Below, piece by piece: positions 17,932 to 26,413 of a DNA stretch of 64,000 bases. The stretch is from Pseudothauera rhizosphaerae (GTDB lineage Bacteria; Pseudomonadota; Gammaproteobacteria; Burkholderiales; Rhodocyclaceae). The translations under genes and the position numbers were made by a program. The notes under the pieces were generated by a model that saw nothing but the letters and a program-made list of their open reading frames with translations, had not been told where the DNA came from and ran no database searches. The DNA lies in assembly GCF_004801305.1 (NCBI RefSeq), contig NZ_SSOD01000001.1:248001-312000 (forward strand). Reading direction: 5' to 3'. Positions within the stretch are counted from its first letter, which is position 1. The number at the start of each line of letters is the position of its first letter.

Positions 17932-18762
17932 ATGCAATTCCTCCAGGCCTACCTGCGCAACCCCGCCGCCGCCTTCGGCCTCGTCCTGCTCGCGGCAGTG
18001 CTCGCGCTCGCCGCCACCGCCGGGCTGCTGTTTCCCGACAACCCGCTGGGGCTCGCCGGCCGCCCGCTGCAATGGCCGTTCTCCAACCCCCGCTTCTGGC
18101 TCGGCACCGACCACACCGGGCGCGACATCGCCGCGCAGATTTTCCACGGTGCGCGCGTGTCCCTGGTGATCGGCTTCGTCGCCACCGTCATCGCCATCCT
18201 CATCGGCGTGCTGATCGGCGCGCTGGCCGGCTACTACGGCGGCGTCATCGACGACCTGCTGATGCGCGTCACCGAAGCCTTCCAGATCCTGCCCAACTTC
18301 CTGCTCCTGCTGGTGCTGGTGGCGGTGTTCGGCTCGAACATGGAGACCATCGTGGTCGCCATCGGCGTGGTGTCCTGGCCGCCTGCCGCACGCCTGACGC
18401 GGGCCGAGTTCCTCACCCTGCGCAACCGGGAATTCGTCCAGGCCGGCCGCACCCTGGGGCTGGGCGACGCGCGGCTGATCTTCGGCGAGATCCTGCCCAA
18501 TGCCCTGCCGCCGGTCATCGTCTATGCCAGCGTGATCATGGCCGTGGCCATCCTGCTGGAAAGCGCGCTGGCCTTCCTGAACCTGTCGGACCCCAACGTG
18601 CCCTCCTGGGGCAACCTCATCGGCGGCGGGCGCGCGGTGCTGCGCGACCAGTGGTACGTGTCGGCCATCCCCGGCTTCGCCATCCTGCTCACCGTGCTCG
18701 CCGTGTCCCTGGTCGGCCAGGGACTCAACGACGCCCTCAACCCCAAGCTGAAGAACCGATGA
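17932..18762 (+). CDS. ABC transporter permease, DppC type
   Basis: Second inner-membrane permease, 276 residues. Seen: the N-terminal region FWLGTDHTGRDIAAQIFHGA, typical of DppC, and the EAA loop GRTLGLGDARLIFGEILPNA. SALAFLNLSDPNVPSWGNLI is the family C-terminal block. The stop overlaps the next start (ATGA), which couples it to the ATPase gene. Confidence 0.93.
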   Translation: MQFLQAYLRNPAAAFGLVLLAAVLALAATAGLLFPDNPLGLAGRPLQWPFSNPRFWLGTDHTGRDIAAQIFHGARVSLVIGFVATVIAILIGVLIGALAGYYGGVIDDLLMRVTEAFQILPNFLLLLVLVAVFGSNMETIVVAIGVVSWPPAARLTRAEFLTLRNREFVQAGRTLGLGDARLIFGEILPNALPPVIVYASVIMAVAILLESALAFLNLSDPNVPSWGNLIGGGRAVLRDQWYVSAIPGFAILLTVLAVSLVGQGLNDALNPKLKNR

Positions 18763-20414
18763 ACCCGGTGCTGTCCATCCGCAACCTCAGCGTTGCCCTG
18801 CCGCCCGGCGCGGACCGCCCCTACGCCCTGCGGGACGTGTCCCTCGACCTGGGCGCCAACGAAATCCTCTGCGTGGTGGGCGAGAGCGGCTCCGGCAAGT
18901 CCATGACCGCCGGCGCCGTCATGGGGCTGCTGCCCGAGCGCGTGCGCGCCACCCAGGGGCGCATCGAGTTGACCACGGGCGCGGCCGGCGACAGCCGCAA
19001 CCTGCTCGAACTCGGCCAGCACGAACTGCGCCGCATCCGCGGCGCGCGCATCGGCATGATCTTCCAGGAGCCGATGACCGCGCTCAACCCGCTGCGCACC
19101 ATAGCCGACCAGGTGGGCGAGCCCTTCCGCATCCACACCGCGCTGACCTCGCGCGAGATTTCGAAGCGCGTGCTGGCCCTGCTCGACGACGTGCACATCC
19201 CCGATCCCGCCGCCGCCGCGCGGGCCTATCCCCACGAACTGTCCGGCGGCCAGCGCCAGCGGGCGATGATCGCCATGGCGCTGGCGCTGGAACCGGCGGT
19301 GCTGATCGCCGACGAGCCCACCACTGCGCTGGACGTCACCACCCAGGCGCAAATCCTGCGCCTGATCCGCGAACTGCAGGAACGCCGCGGCACCGCAGTG
19401 CTGTTCATCACCCACGACTTCGGCGTGGTGGCCGAGATCGCCGACCGGGTCGCGGTCATGCAGCACGGCGTGCTGGTGGAGCAAGGCGCCGCGGCCGACG
19501 TCCTCAACGCCCCGCGCCATCCCTACACCCGGGCCCTGATCGCCGCGGTGCCGGCCCTCACCCCGCCACCGGAACGCCCGGTGGCGGGCGAGGCGGTGCT
19601 GACCCTCGACAAGGTCTCCAAGACCTACCGCAGCGGCGGCCTGTTCAAGCGCCACAAGCGCGTTACCCACGCCGTACGCGAGGCCAGCCTCACCCTGCCC
19701 AAGGGCGGCACGCTGGGCATCGTGGGGGAAAGCGGCTCGGGCAAGTCCACGCTGGCGCGCTGCATCGTCCGCCTGCTGGACCCGGACGCCGGCAGCATCC
19801 GCTTCGGCGAGCTGGACCTGGCCACCCTGTCCCATCGCGCCGTGCGTGCCCACAGCCGCCATGTGCAGATGGTGTTCCAGGATCCGTACGGATCGCTGAA
19901 CCCACGCCGGCGGGTGGGCGATCTGGTCGCCCAGGGGCCGGTCGCCCACGGCGTGCCGCGCCGCGAGGCGCTCGCCCGCGCGCGCCAGTTGTTCGAACTG
20001 GTGGGGCTGGACCCGGAGGCCGTCCGCCGTTACCCGCACGAGTTCTCCGGCGGCCAGCGCCAGCGCATCGGCCTGGCCCGCGCCCTGGCGCTGGAGCCCA
20101 GCGTGCTGGTGGCCGACGAACCGGTGTCCGCCCTGGACGTCTCGGTGCAGGCCCAGGTGCTGGATCTCCTCGCCAGCCTGCGCGAGCGCCTCGGTCTGTC
20201 GCTCCTCTTCATCACCCACGACCTGCGCGTGGCCGCACAGATCTGCGACCGCATCGCGGTGATGAAGAACGGCAGCGTGGTCGAGTACGGCAGCGCCGCC
20301 CAGGTCTTCGGCGCGCCCACCCACCCCTACACGCGCAGCCTGCTGGATGCCGTGCCCGGCCGCCACTGGACGCCGCCGACCACCGGGGCCGACGACGCTC
20401 TCGCCGCCGCCTGA
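18759..20414 (+). CDS. double-domain ABC transporter ATP-binding protein (DppD-DppF fusion type)
   Basis: One 551-residue polypeptide carries two complete nucleotide-binding domains. The first has Walker [11 protein letters not shown], signature [15 protein letters not shown] and Walker [12 protein letters not shown]; the second has [26 protein letters not shown] and [11 protein letters not shown]. Each half ends with an HPYTR motif of the oligopeptide-transporter C-terminal domain. Such fusions (as in GsiA/YejF) energise a single importer, here the permeases just upstream. The ATG at 18759 lies in the overlap with the permease stop. Confidence 0.93.
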   Translation: MNPVLSIRNLSVALPPGADRPYALRDVSLDLGANEILCVVGESGSGKSMTAGAVMGLLPERVRATQGRIELTTGAAGDSRNLLELGQHELRRIRGARIGMIFQEPMTALNPLRTIADQVGEPFRIHTALTSREISKRVLALLDDVHIPDPAAAARAYPHELSGGQRQRAMIAMALALEPAVLIADEPTTALDVTTQAQILRLIRELQERRGTAVLFITHDFGVVAEIADRVAVMQHGVLVEQGAAADVLNAPRHPYTRALIAAVPALTPPPERPVAGEAVLTLDKVSKTYRSGGLFKRHKRVTHAVREASLTLPKGGTLGIVGESGSGKSTLARCIVRLLDPDAGSIRFGELDLATLSHRAVRAHSRHVQMVFQDPYGSLNPRRRVGDLVAQGPVAHGVPRREALARARQLFELVGLDPEAVRRYPHEFSGGQRQRIGLARALALEPSVLVADEPVSALDVSVQAQVLDLLASLRERLGLSLLFITHDLRVAAQICDRIAVMKNGSVVEYGSAAQVFGAPTHPYTRSLLDAVPGRHWTPPTTGADDALAAA

Positions 20415-20439
20415 ACCCACCACGCCACCGGAGACCACG

Positions 20440-21741
20440 ATGACCGCCGCCGGCACCGAACGTACGCAGACCCTGTGGGAAGCCACCGCCGCCCCGCCGC
20501 CGGCCACCGCCGCGCTGGACGGCCCCGTCGACGCCGACGTGGCCATCATCGGCGCCGGCTACGCGGGGCTCTCCACCGCCCTGCACCTGGCCGAAGCGGG
20601 GCGCCGCGCGGTGGTGCTGGAGGCTTTCGAGATCGGCCACGGCGGCGCCGGGCGCAACAACGGCATGGTCATCCCGGCCCTGAGCCGCGCCTACCCCGCC
20701 GACCTGCGCGCCCGCTTCGGCCCCGAGCGCGGCGAGCGCTTCGCCCGCCTGGTGGCGAACGCCGCCCGCGACACCTTCGAACTCACCCGCCGCCACGGCA
20801 TCGCCGCCGACGCGGTGCAGAACGGCTGGCTGCAGCCCGCCCATTCCCCCGGCCGCGCCTGGCAGGTGCGCGAGCGCTACGAGCAGTGGGCCGCCCTGGG
20901 CGCGGACGTGGCCCACCTGGACCGCAGCCGCACGGCCGAACTCACCGGCTCGCCCCTCTACCACGGCGCCTGGCTCGCCAAGAGCGGCGGCCACGTCAAT
21001 CCGCTCAAGCTGGTGCGCGGCCTGGCCCGCGCGGCCATCGACGCCGGCGCGCGCATCCACACCCGCTCGCCCGCCCAGGCGCTGGTCCCCACGGACGAGG
21101 GTTGGCGCATCGACACGCCCCAAGGCGCGGTGCGCGCCGGCAGCGTGGTCGTCGCCACCGACGCCTACGCCGACCGCCTGCTGCCGCGCCTGCGGCGCTC
21201 CATCGTGCCGGTGCGCTTCTTCCAGCTCGCCACCGCGCCCCTGCCCGAGGACGTGCGCACCGCCGCGCTGCCGGGCGGGCACGCCCTGTCCGACACCCAT
21301 GCGGACCTCTACTTCGCCCGCCCCACCGTGGACGGCCGCCTCGTCAGTGGCGGCGCGCTGGTGTTCGGCCAGGCCTGGCGACGGCGCTTGCCGGGGCACG
21401 TGCTGCAGCGCCTGCGGCGCATGTTCCCGGCGCTGGCCGCCGACACGCGCTTCGACTACGCCTGGGACGGCAAGGTGGCGATGACCGCCGACTTCCTCCC
21501 CCACCTGCACCAGCTCGCGCCCGGCCTCATCACCCTCACCGGCTACAACGGCCGCGGCGTGGCCCTTGCGGTCGCCGCCGGGCGCGTGCTCGCCCAGGCC
21601 GCCCAGGGCCATCCGGTGGACGACCTGGACATCCCTGCCACCGCGCTGCGCCCGCTGCCCCTGCACGGGCTCATCGAGCGCATCGCCGGCCTGGAACTGC
21701 TGCGCTACCGCTGGCGCGACCTCCGTGAAGTCAAGGTCTGA
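20440..21741 (+). CDS. FAD-dependent amine/amino acid oxidoreductase (DAO family, PuuB-like)
   Basis: Cytosolic flavoenzyme of 433 residues in the D-amino-acid oxidase/glycine oxidase/gamma-glutamylputrescine oxidase family. Seen: dinucleotide motif IIGAGYAGLSTALHLAEAG near residues 31-49, GRNNGMVIPALSR, and the C-terminal FAD-contact region ITLTGYNGRGVALAVAAGRV. It probably oxidises an amine or N-alkyl amino acid imported by the upstream ABC system. Starts 25 bp after the ATPase gene with a ggag RBS. Confidence 0.87.
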   Translation: MTAAGTERTQTLWEATAAPPPATAALDGPVDADVAIIGAGYAGLSTALHLAEAGRRAVVLEAFEIGHGGAGRNNGMVIPALSRAYPADLRARFGPERGERFARLVANAARDTFELTRRHGIAADAVQNGWLQPAHSPGRAWQVRERYEQWAALGADVAHLDRSRTAELTGSPLYHGAWLAKSGGHVNPLKLVRGLARAAIDAGARIHTRSPAQALVPTDEGWRIDTPQGAVRAGSVVVATDAYADRLLPRLRRSIVPVRFFQLATAPLPEDVRTAALPGGHALSDTHADLYFARPTVDGRLVSGGALVFGQAWRRRLPGHVLQRLRRMFPALAADTRFDYAWDGKVAMTADFLPHLHQLAPGLITLTGYNGRGVALAVAAGRVLAQAAQGHPVDDLDIPATALRPLPLHGLIERIAGLELLRYRWRDLREVKV

Positions 21742-21799
21742 AAGCAATGAAGCCCGCCCCACCGCCCTTCCCCGCAACGACCTGTCGGGAGCCCCACCC

Positions 21800-23017
21800 A
21801 TGAGCGTCCTCGCCGAAATCGCCACCTTGCACGAGACCATGCGCGGCTGGCGCCACCACCTGCACGCCCACCCGGAAACCGCCTTCGAGGAAGTCGACAC
21901 CGCCGCCTTCATCGCCGAACTGCTGCAATCCTTCGGCATCGAGGTGCACACCGGGCTGGCGAAAACCGGCGTGGTCGGCATCATCCAGGGCCGCGAGCCC
22001 GGCCCCTGGATCGGCCTGCGCGCCGACATGGACGCCCTCGACGTGCACGAGGCCAACGACTTCCCCCACCGCTCCCGCCACCCCGGCAAGATGCACGCCT
22101 GCGGCCACGACGGCCACAGCGCCATGCTGCTCGGCGCGGCCCGCCACCTGGCCGAAACGCGCGATTTCGCCGGCACCGTGGCGGTGATCTTCCAGCCCGC
22201 CGAGGAGAACGAAGGCGGCGGCCGCGTGCTGGTGGAGGAAGGGCTGTTCGAGCGCTTCCCCATCGAGTCGGTGTACGGCCTGCACAACTGGCCCGGCCTG
22301 CCGGAAGGGCATTTCGCCATCCGCCACGGCCCGCAGATGGCCGCCTACGACATCTTCGAGATCACCCTGAACGGGCGCGGCGCCCACGCCGGCATGCCCC
22401 ACCTGGGCCGCGACGCGCTGCTGGCCGCGGGCCACCTCATCGTCGCCCTGCAGAGCATCGCCAGCCGCAACATCAACCCGCTGGACGCCTTGGTGGTCAG
22501 CGTCACCCAGCTCCACGGCGGCGACACCTGGAACGTGCTGCCCCAGCAGGCCGTGCTGCGCGGCACCGTGCGCAGCTTCTCGCCCGCCGTGCAGAATCTC
22601 GCCGAACAGCGCATCCGCGAGATCACCCACGGCGTGGCCGCCACCTTCGGCATCGAGGCGGACCTGCGCTACGAACGGCGCTACCCGCCCACCATCAACG
22701 CCGACGCCCCCACCCGCATCGCCATCGCCGCCGCCACCGCGCTGGTCGGTGCCGAAAGGGTCGAACTGGACCCCGTCCCCTCCATGGGCGCGGAAGACTT
22801 CGCCTTCCTGCAGCAGGCCCGCCCCGGCGCCTACATCTGGCTCGGCGCCGGCATCGGCCAGCTCGGCTGCGTGCTCCACAACCCGGGCTACGACTTCAAC
22901 GACGAAGTGCTGGGCGTGGGTGCCAGCTACTGGGTACAGGTCGTGCGCCACGCCCTGCCCTTCGGCACCCCCACGTCCCAAACCCAGCCCGCGGAAGTTT
23001 CCGAAGCCCAGCCATGA
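21800..23017 (+). CDS. M20 family amidohydrolase (hippurate hydrolase/N-acyl amino acid deacylase-like)
   Basis: Two-metal amidohydrolase of 405 residues. Seen: HACGHDGHSAMLLGAARHLA near residues 99-118, with the Cys and His ligands of this subgroup; FQPAEENEGGGRVLV with the catalytic Glu pair; YGLHNWPGLPEGHF; and the late MGAEDFAFLQ with His-binding partners. The dimerisation domain starts near GRGAHAGMPHLGRDAL. It likely removes an acyl or carbamoyl-type group from an imported conjugate. The gene overlaps the next one by ATGA. Confidence 0.9.
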   Translation: MSVLAEIATLHETMRGWRHHLHAHPETAFEEVDTAAFIAELLQSFGIEVHTGLAKTGVVGIIQGREPGPWIGLRADMDALDVHEANDFPHRSRHPGKMHACGHDGHSAMLLGAARHLAETRDFAGTVAVIFQPAEENEGGGRVLVEEGLFERFPIESVYGLHNWPGLPEGHFAIRHGPQMAAYDIFEITLNGRGAHAGMPHLGRDALLAAGHLIVALQSIASRNINPLDALVVSVTQLHGGDTWNVLPQQAVLRGTVRSFSPAVQNLAEQRIREITHGVAATFGIEADLRYERRYPPTINADAPTRIAIAAATALVGAERVELDPVPSMGAEDFAFLQQARPGAYIWLGAGIGQLGCVLHNPGYDFNDEVLGVGASYWVQVVRHALPFGTPTSQTQPAEVSEAQP

Positions 23018-23541
23018 CCGCCAAGACCGACCCCGCCGCGCCTGCCGCCTCCTCCGTCCCCATTCCCGCCGAACTCGGCATCCTCACCCGGCGCCGGATC
23101 GAAGCGGAGATCATCAAGCCCATCTACGACGTGCTGGTGCGCGAACTTGGCGAAGACCGGGCCGCCCGCATCATCGACGAAGCCGTGTCCAACGCCGCCG
23201 TCCGCACCGCCCGCGAACTCGCCGCCCGCGAACCGGACGGCGCCACGCTGAAGAGCTTCGTCGCCCTGTTCCCCATGTGGACCCGCGACAACGCCCTGGA
23301 AGTGGACGTGATCGCCAACGACGGCCAGCGCTACGACTTCAACGTCACCCGCTGCCGCTACGCCGAGATGTACCGCGAACTGGGCCTGAGCAAGATCGGC
23401 CACCTGCTCTCCTGCAACCGCGACAGCGTCTTCATCGCCGGCTACGCGCCGGACATCCGCTTCGGCCGCACGCAGACCATCATGGAAGGGGCGACGCACT
23501 GCGACTTCCGATATCGGGACGGGGCGGACAAGGAAAGTTGA
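23014..23541 (+). CDS. ATC hydrolase (L-2-amino-thiazoline-4-carboxylate hydrolase) family protein
   Basis: Protein of 175 residues matching the ATC-hydrolase family: an N-terminal helical part (RRRIEAEIIKPIYDVLVREL), then FNVTRCRYAEMYRELGLSKI and LLSCNRDSVFIAGYAPDIRF with conserved Cys residues. Founder enzymes hydrolyse L-2-amino-thiazoline-4-carboxylate to S- or N-carbamoyl-cysteine. Many family members have unknown substrates. Coupled by ATGA to the M20 amidohydrolase, so the two should act in sequence on one compound (inference). Confidence 0.75.
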   Translation: MTAKTDPAAPAASSVPIPAELGILTRRRIEAEIIKPIYDVLVRELGEDRAARIIDEAVSNAAVRTARELAAREPDGATLKSFVALFPMWTRDNALEVDVIANDGQRYDFNVTRCRYAEMYRELGLSKIGHLLSCNRDSVFIAGYAPDIRFGRTQTIMEGATHCDFRYRDGADKES

Positions 23542-23742
23542 GAAAGCCCCCCAACCCGCAGCGGAAGGCTGCCCGCCCCGTGCTGGTAGCAGCGCCCTCG
23601 CCTCGGGCCAGCAAACGTTCCGCACCCATGCCACGCGTATGGATTCATGCGGTCCGGATGGGGTATCGTGCGTCCTGCCTCCATCGGTCATGGCCGCCCC
23701 GTGCGCCCCCATGACTGCCCACACCCGACAGCCCGACAGCCC

Positions 23743-24759
23743 ATGGACAACCAACCCACCCCCCCGCCCCGCAAGGTCAAGCAGCCCCCCATCCTCTTCG
23801 CCCGGACCCAGGCCGTTCTCGAAAGACTCAGCGCCCGGCTGGGCGGGCCGGTCGTCACCTACTGGAACAATCCCCGCGGCTCCGTGTGCCCGGACGACGT
23901 GGTCGCCCTCTACGAAGTGCTCGAACGGATCGGCCACCACGACACGGTCTTCCTCTTCATCAAGTCCGACGGCGGCAGCGGCCAGGTGGCCCTGCGCTTC
24001 GTCAACCTGCTGCGCCAGCACTGCCGCCGGCTGGTGGCCCTGGTGCCCCTGGAATGCGCCTCCGCCGCCACCATGATCACCCTGGGCGCCGACGAAATCC
24101 GCATGGGGCCGACGGCCTATCTCACCGCCGTGGACACCTCGCTGAACCACGCCCTGTCGCCGCTGGACCGGGACAACGACCGGGTCAGCGTGAGTCTGGA
24201 CGAACTGAACCGGGTGATCCGCCGCTGGCGCAACGAGCAGCACGACGCCACCGACAACCCCTACAAGAGCCTTTTCGAGTACGTGCATCCCCTGGTGATC
24301 GGCGCCGTGGACCGGGCGGAATCCCTGTCCGTGATGCTGTGCCGCGAACTGCTCGCCTACCACATCAGCGACGAAGCCCGCGCCCACGAAATCGCCGCCA
24401 CGCTGAACTCCAAATACCCGTCCCACAGCTACCCGATCCTGCTCAACGAAGCCCGCAATATCGGCCTGAACGCCGTCCCCCTCGCCCCCGAGGTCAACAC
24501 CCAGCTCATCGAACTCAACGGCCTATACAGCGAAATGGGGCAGAAGGCGACCACGGACTTCGACGAATTCCGCGCCCACGGCAACGAAATCCTGAACATC
24601 CTCGAATGCAAGGACCTGCAGGTCTTCTACCAGCACGACAAGGACTGGTTCTACCGCAGCGAGGAACGGCGCTGGATCACCATGAACGACGACAGCAGTT
24701 GGCGCCGCATCGAAAACGTCCGCGGCCGACTGCGGCGGACGATCATGCATGTGGCGTGA
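23743..24759 (+). CDS. SDH-family Clp/SppA-like serine proteinase
   Basis: Protein of 338 residues with a ClpP/crotonase-like fold of the serine dehydrogenase proteinase family. Seen: the strand-turn VFLFIKSDGGSGQVALRF near residues 69-86 and the nucleophile motif CASAATMITLGADEI with Ser107 as the candidate catalytic serine. No signal peptide is visible, so it is probably cytosolic, unlike SppA. The ATG at 23743 (MDNQPTPPPRKVKQPP) is chosen because a diverged copy of exactly this N-terminus occurs at 29184. It stands alone, 201 bp after the ATC-hydrolase gene, at the left border of the variable region. Confidence 0.78.
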   Translation: MDNQPTPPPRKVKQPPILFARTQAVLERLSARLGGPVVTYWNNPRGSVCPDDVVALYEVLERIGHHDTVFLFIKSDGGSGQVALRFVNLLRQHCRRLVALVPLECASAATMITLGADEIRMGPTAYLTAVDTSLNHALSPLDRDNDRVSVSLDELNRVIRRWRNEQHDATDNPYKSLFEYVHPLVIGAVDRAESLSVMLCRELLAYHISDEARAHEIAATLNSKYPSHSYPILLNEARNIGLNAVPLAPEVNTQLIELNGLYSEMGQKATTDFDEFRAHGNEILNILECKDLQVFYQHDKDWFYRSEERRWITMNDDSSWRRIENVRGRLRRTIMHVA

Positions 24760-25068
24760 GTATGCTTGAATGACGGACCATGCAGGACTTAGGCATAATC
24801 CCTTGGCCTACTACAGGGCAAATGATTCTGATCCCTTTGACAGGTCTGAGACTCCTGCGAGGCACGGTGCGCCGCACGCCGAGCGGGTGCAGGGCATCCC
24901 CAACGGAATGGCGGATGTAAACGTGATAGGCGTCATGCAGCGCGACACACGGCTAGATGAAACCTGTGAAATCAATATTAGACTCCTGCAAGGCACGGCG
25001 CCCCTCACACGGAGCGGATGCGGGGCATCTCCAACGGAATGGTGGATGTTAAACGTTAGGCTATCCAA
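24760..25068. other. non-coding stretch with a duplicated ~85-bp sequence, left part of the cassette region
   Basis: No convincing gene. Base composition drops here compared with the flanks. A CTTAGGCATAATC at about 24788-24800 resembles the start of an integron cassette. Two imperfect direct copies of a sequence beginning GACTCCTGC follow. A possible plus-strand frame at 24770-25072 is mostly built from this repeat and is not credible as a protein. Confidence 0.5.
24849..25062. repeat. two imperfect direct copies (~80 bp each) ending in an attC-like AGGC box
   Basis: Copy 1 (about 24849-24931) and copy 2 (about 24982-25062) share GACTCCTGC, AGGCACGG, GGGCATC, CCAACGGAATGG and GGATGT blocks in the same order. 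Copy 1 ends in AAACGTGATAGGC and copy 2 in AAACGTTAGGC. The GTTAGGC of copy 2 matches an integron R' recombination box, and the next small gene starts just after it. The arms do not fold into a full attC that I can see. Confidence 0.6.
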
Positions 25069-25233
25069 ATGATCGACGACGTTGTTGAGTTTGCGGTTGC
25101 AGCCGCAATTGATGTCGAAGCCGAGAAGGCCGCGAAGAGACATCGTTGGGTGCGTATCCTCCGAGCAATCATCGGTTTTCTCCTTATTGTGACTATCGCC
25201 GGTCTCATTTACCTTATGTTCAAGTACTCATGA
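25069..25233 (+). CDS. small single-pass membrane protein (54 aa), cassette-borne
   Basis: Small ORF of 54 codons, not similar to anything I recognise. It starts MIDDVVEFAVAAAIDVEAEK and continues with a basic KRHRWVR patch before one hydrophobic segment IIGFLLIVTIAGLIYLMF, giving an inside N-terminus and a short outside KYS tail. It lies between a GTTAGGC box at 25056 and the attC at 25280-25348, the usual layout of a gene cassette with its own short ORF. Codon use is less GC-biased than that of its neighbours, which supports recent acquisition. Confidence 0.6.
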   Translation: MIDDVVEFAVAAAIDVEAEKAAKRHRWVRILRAIIGFLLIVTIAGLIYLMFKYS

Positions 25234-25279
25234 GCACTTTGCCGTTGTGCTGGCACCTTTCCTCTATGGGCAGCCATCA

Positions 25280-25348
25280 GCCTAACCCTGCAGTCAAGCC
25301 GACCGTCAAAAGCTACGCTTTTGCCGTCGGCATACTTCCACGTTAAAC
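25280..25348 (+). other. integron attC recombination site
   Basis: A 69-bp site with all expected parts: R'' GCCTAAC at 25280-25286, L'' AAGCCGAC at 25296-25303, a central stem CAAAAGC/GCTTTTG (25307-25313 and 25317-25323) with a 3-nt loop, L' GTCGGC at 25326-25331, and R' GTTAAAC at 25342-25348. The two halves are complementary with unpaired extra bases, as needed for folding of the bottom strand. The cassette carrying the RelA/SpoT-like gene begins at the R' crossover point. Confidence 0.8.
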
Positions 25349-25364
25349 GTCATCAGGAAAGACC

Positions 25365-26396
25365 ATGACTTGGACAGTTCCAGAGCATAGCAAGAGTGAA
25401 GTTGATCGAGCCGGAAAATTGCTCACTACCGAGGGCGTTTATGAGGCTGATCTTCAAAACGCATTAACAATTATTAACAATTGGCGCGCTTCCCACAGCT
25501 TCCCGCTCAATACCTTTCAAGTCAGTTTGCGGACTAAAGCCAGGCGGATAGATGACCAGGTATTGGTTGCCCAGCGCATCAAGCGATTGAGCTCTATTGA
25601 ACTGAAGCTCTCGCGCTTCCCAACGATGAAAGTATCTCAAATGCAGGACATTGGGGGATGTCGCGCTGTCCTAAAAAATATTGCTCATGTCAGAGAACTG
25701 GAGCAGTCGTACCGTAAGTCTTCAATTAAACATAAGGCTCTGAGAACGGATGACTACATATCGGCACCGAAGGCCTCTGGCTACAGAGGCATCCATCTGA
25801 TTTACAGATACTTCAGTGACCGCAGTGACAGTTACAACGGGCTGTTAATTGAGATACAGATGCGCTCTATCCTGCAGCATGCCTGGGCTACAGCGGTGGA
25901 AACAGTTGGAACCTTCTTGAAGCAGTCTCTAAAGTCGAGCCAAGGGCATGACGAGTGGCTTAGATTTTTTGTTGTCATGAGCTCCGCCATTGCTCTTAGA
26001 GAAAAGTCCACAACCGTTCCAGGGACATCGACAACCCCAAGCGAGGTAAAGGCGGAGCTGAGAAAGCTCTCAACATCTCTTGATGTTAGGAGGCGTCTGC
26101 AAGCTTATGGAGATACGCTAAAGGCACTAGAAGAGACGACCACTGTTGATGGTCAATACTTCTTGATGGCCCTAGATCCGCAGGCCGACACCGTTACGAT
26201 CCGCAGCTATCGACGCGCCGATCTTGACAGAGCTGCCAAAGACTATCTCACAGTTGAAAAATCACTCGACGAGGCTGCGGGTGCAGAGGCGGTACTCGTA
26301 TCTGTCGACTCAATCGCGGCTCTGAAGAAAGCTTATCCAAACTACTTTTTGGACACACGAGCCTTCCTTGCAGCGCTTGAGCAGGCCATCAAATGA
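25365..26396 (+). CDS. RelA/SpoT-domain (alarmone synthetase-like) protein in a gene cassette
   Basis: Protein of 343 residues with a nucleotidyltransferase domain of the RelA/SpoT synthetase type. Seen: MQDIGGCRAVL near 93-103 (usually DIAGVR), the nucleotide-binding DDYISAPKASGYRGIHLIY near 129-147, and EIQMRSILQHAWATAVE near 163-179. The HD hydrolase, TGS and ACT domains of long RSH enzymes are absent. About 130 C-terminal residues form a second region I do not recognise. It could make (p)ppGpp-like alarmones, or be a toxic alarmone synthetase that pyrophosphorylates ATP or tRNA (toxSAS/CapRel-type). It begins 17 bp after an attC, and its stop is followed directly by a TCTAACAATTCAT attC start. 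Low-GC codon use marks it as foreign. Confidence 0.85.
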   Translation: MTWTVPEHSKSEVDRAGKLLTTEGVYEADLQNALTIINNWRASHSFPLNTFQVSLRTKARRIDDQVLVAQRIKRLSSIELKLSRFPTMKVSQMQDIGGCRAVLKNIAHVRELEQSYRKSSIKHKALRTDDYISAPKASGYRGIHLIYRYFSDRSDSYNGLLIEIQMRSILQHAWATAVETVGTFLKQSLKSSQGHDEWLRFFVVMSSAIALREKSTTVPGTSTTPSEVKAELRKLSTSLDVRRRLQAYGDTLKALEETTTVDGQYFLMALDPQADTVTIRSYRRADLDRAAKDYLTVEKSLDEAAGAEAVLVSVDSIAALKKAYPNYFLDTRAFLAALEQAIK

Positions 26397-26398
26397 CG

Positions 26399-26413
26399 TC
26401 TAACAATTCATAT
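26399..26413 (+). other. interrupted attC site (left half)
   Basis: GTCTAACAATTCAT directly after the RelA/SpoT-like stop matches the R'' end of many cassette attC sites. The expected AAGCCGAC arm is replaced after ATTCAT by sequence belonging to an IS110/IS1111-type remnant. The other half of the site is not visible downstream, so cassette excision is probably no longer possible. Confidence 0.6.

Noticed and set aside
24770-25072. 100-codon frame over the duplicated sequence
   Set aside because: Most of it is the ~80-bp repeat read twice, no RBS, and composition unlike a protein.
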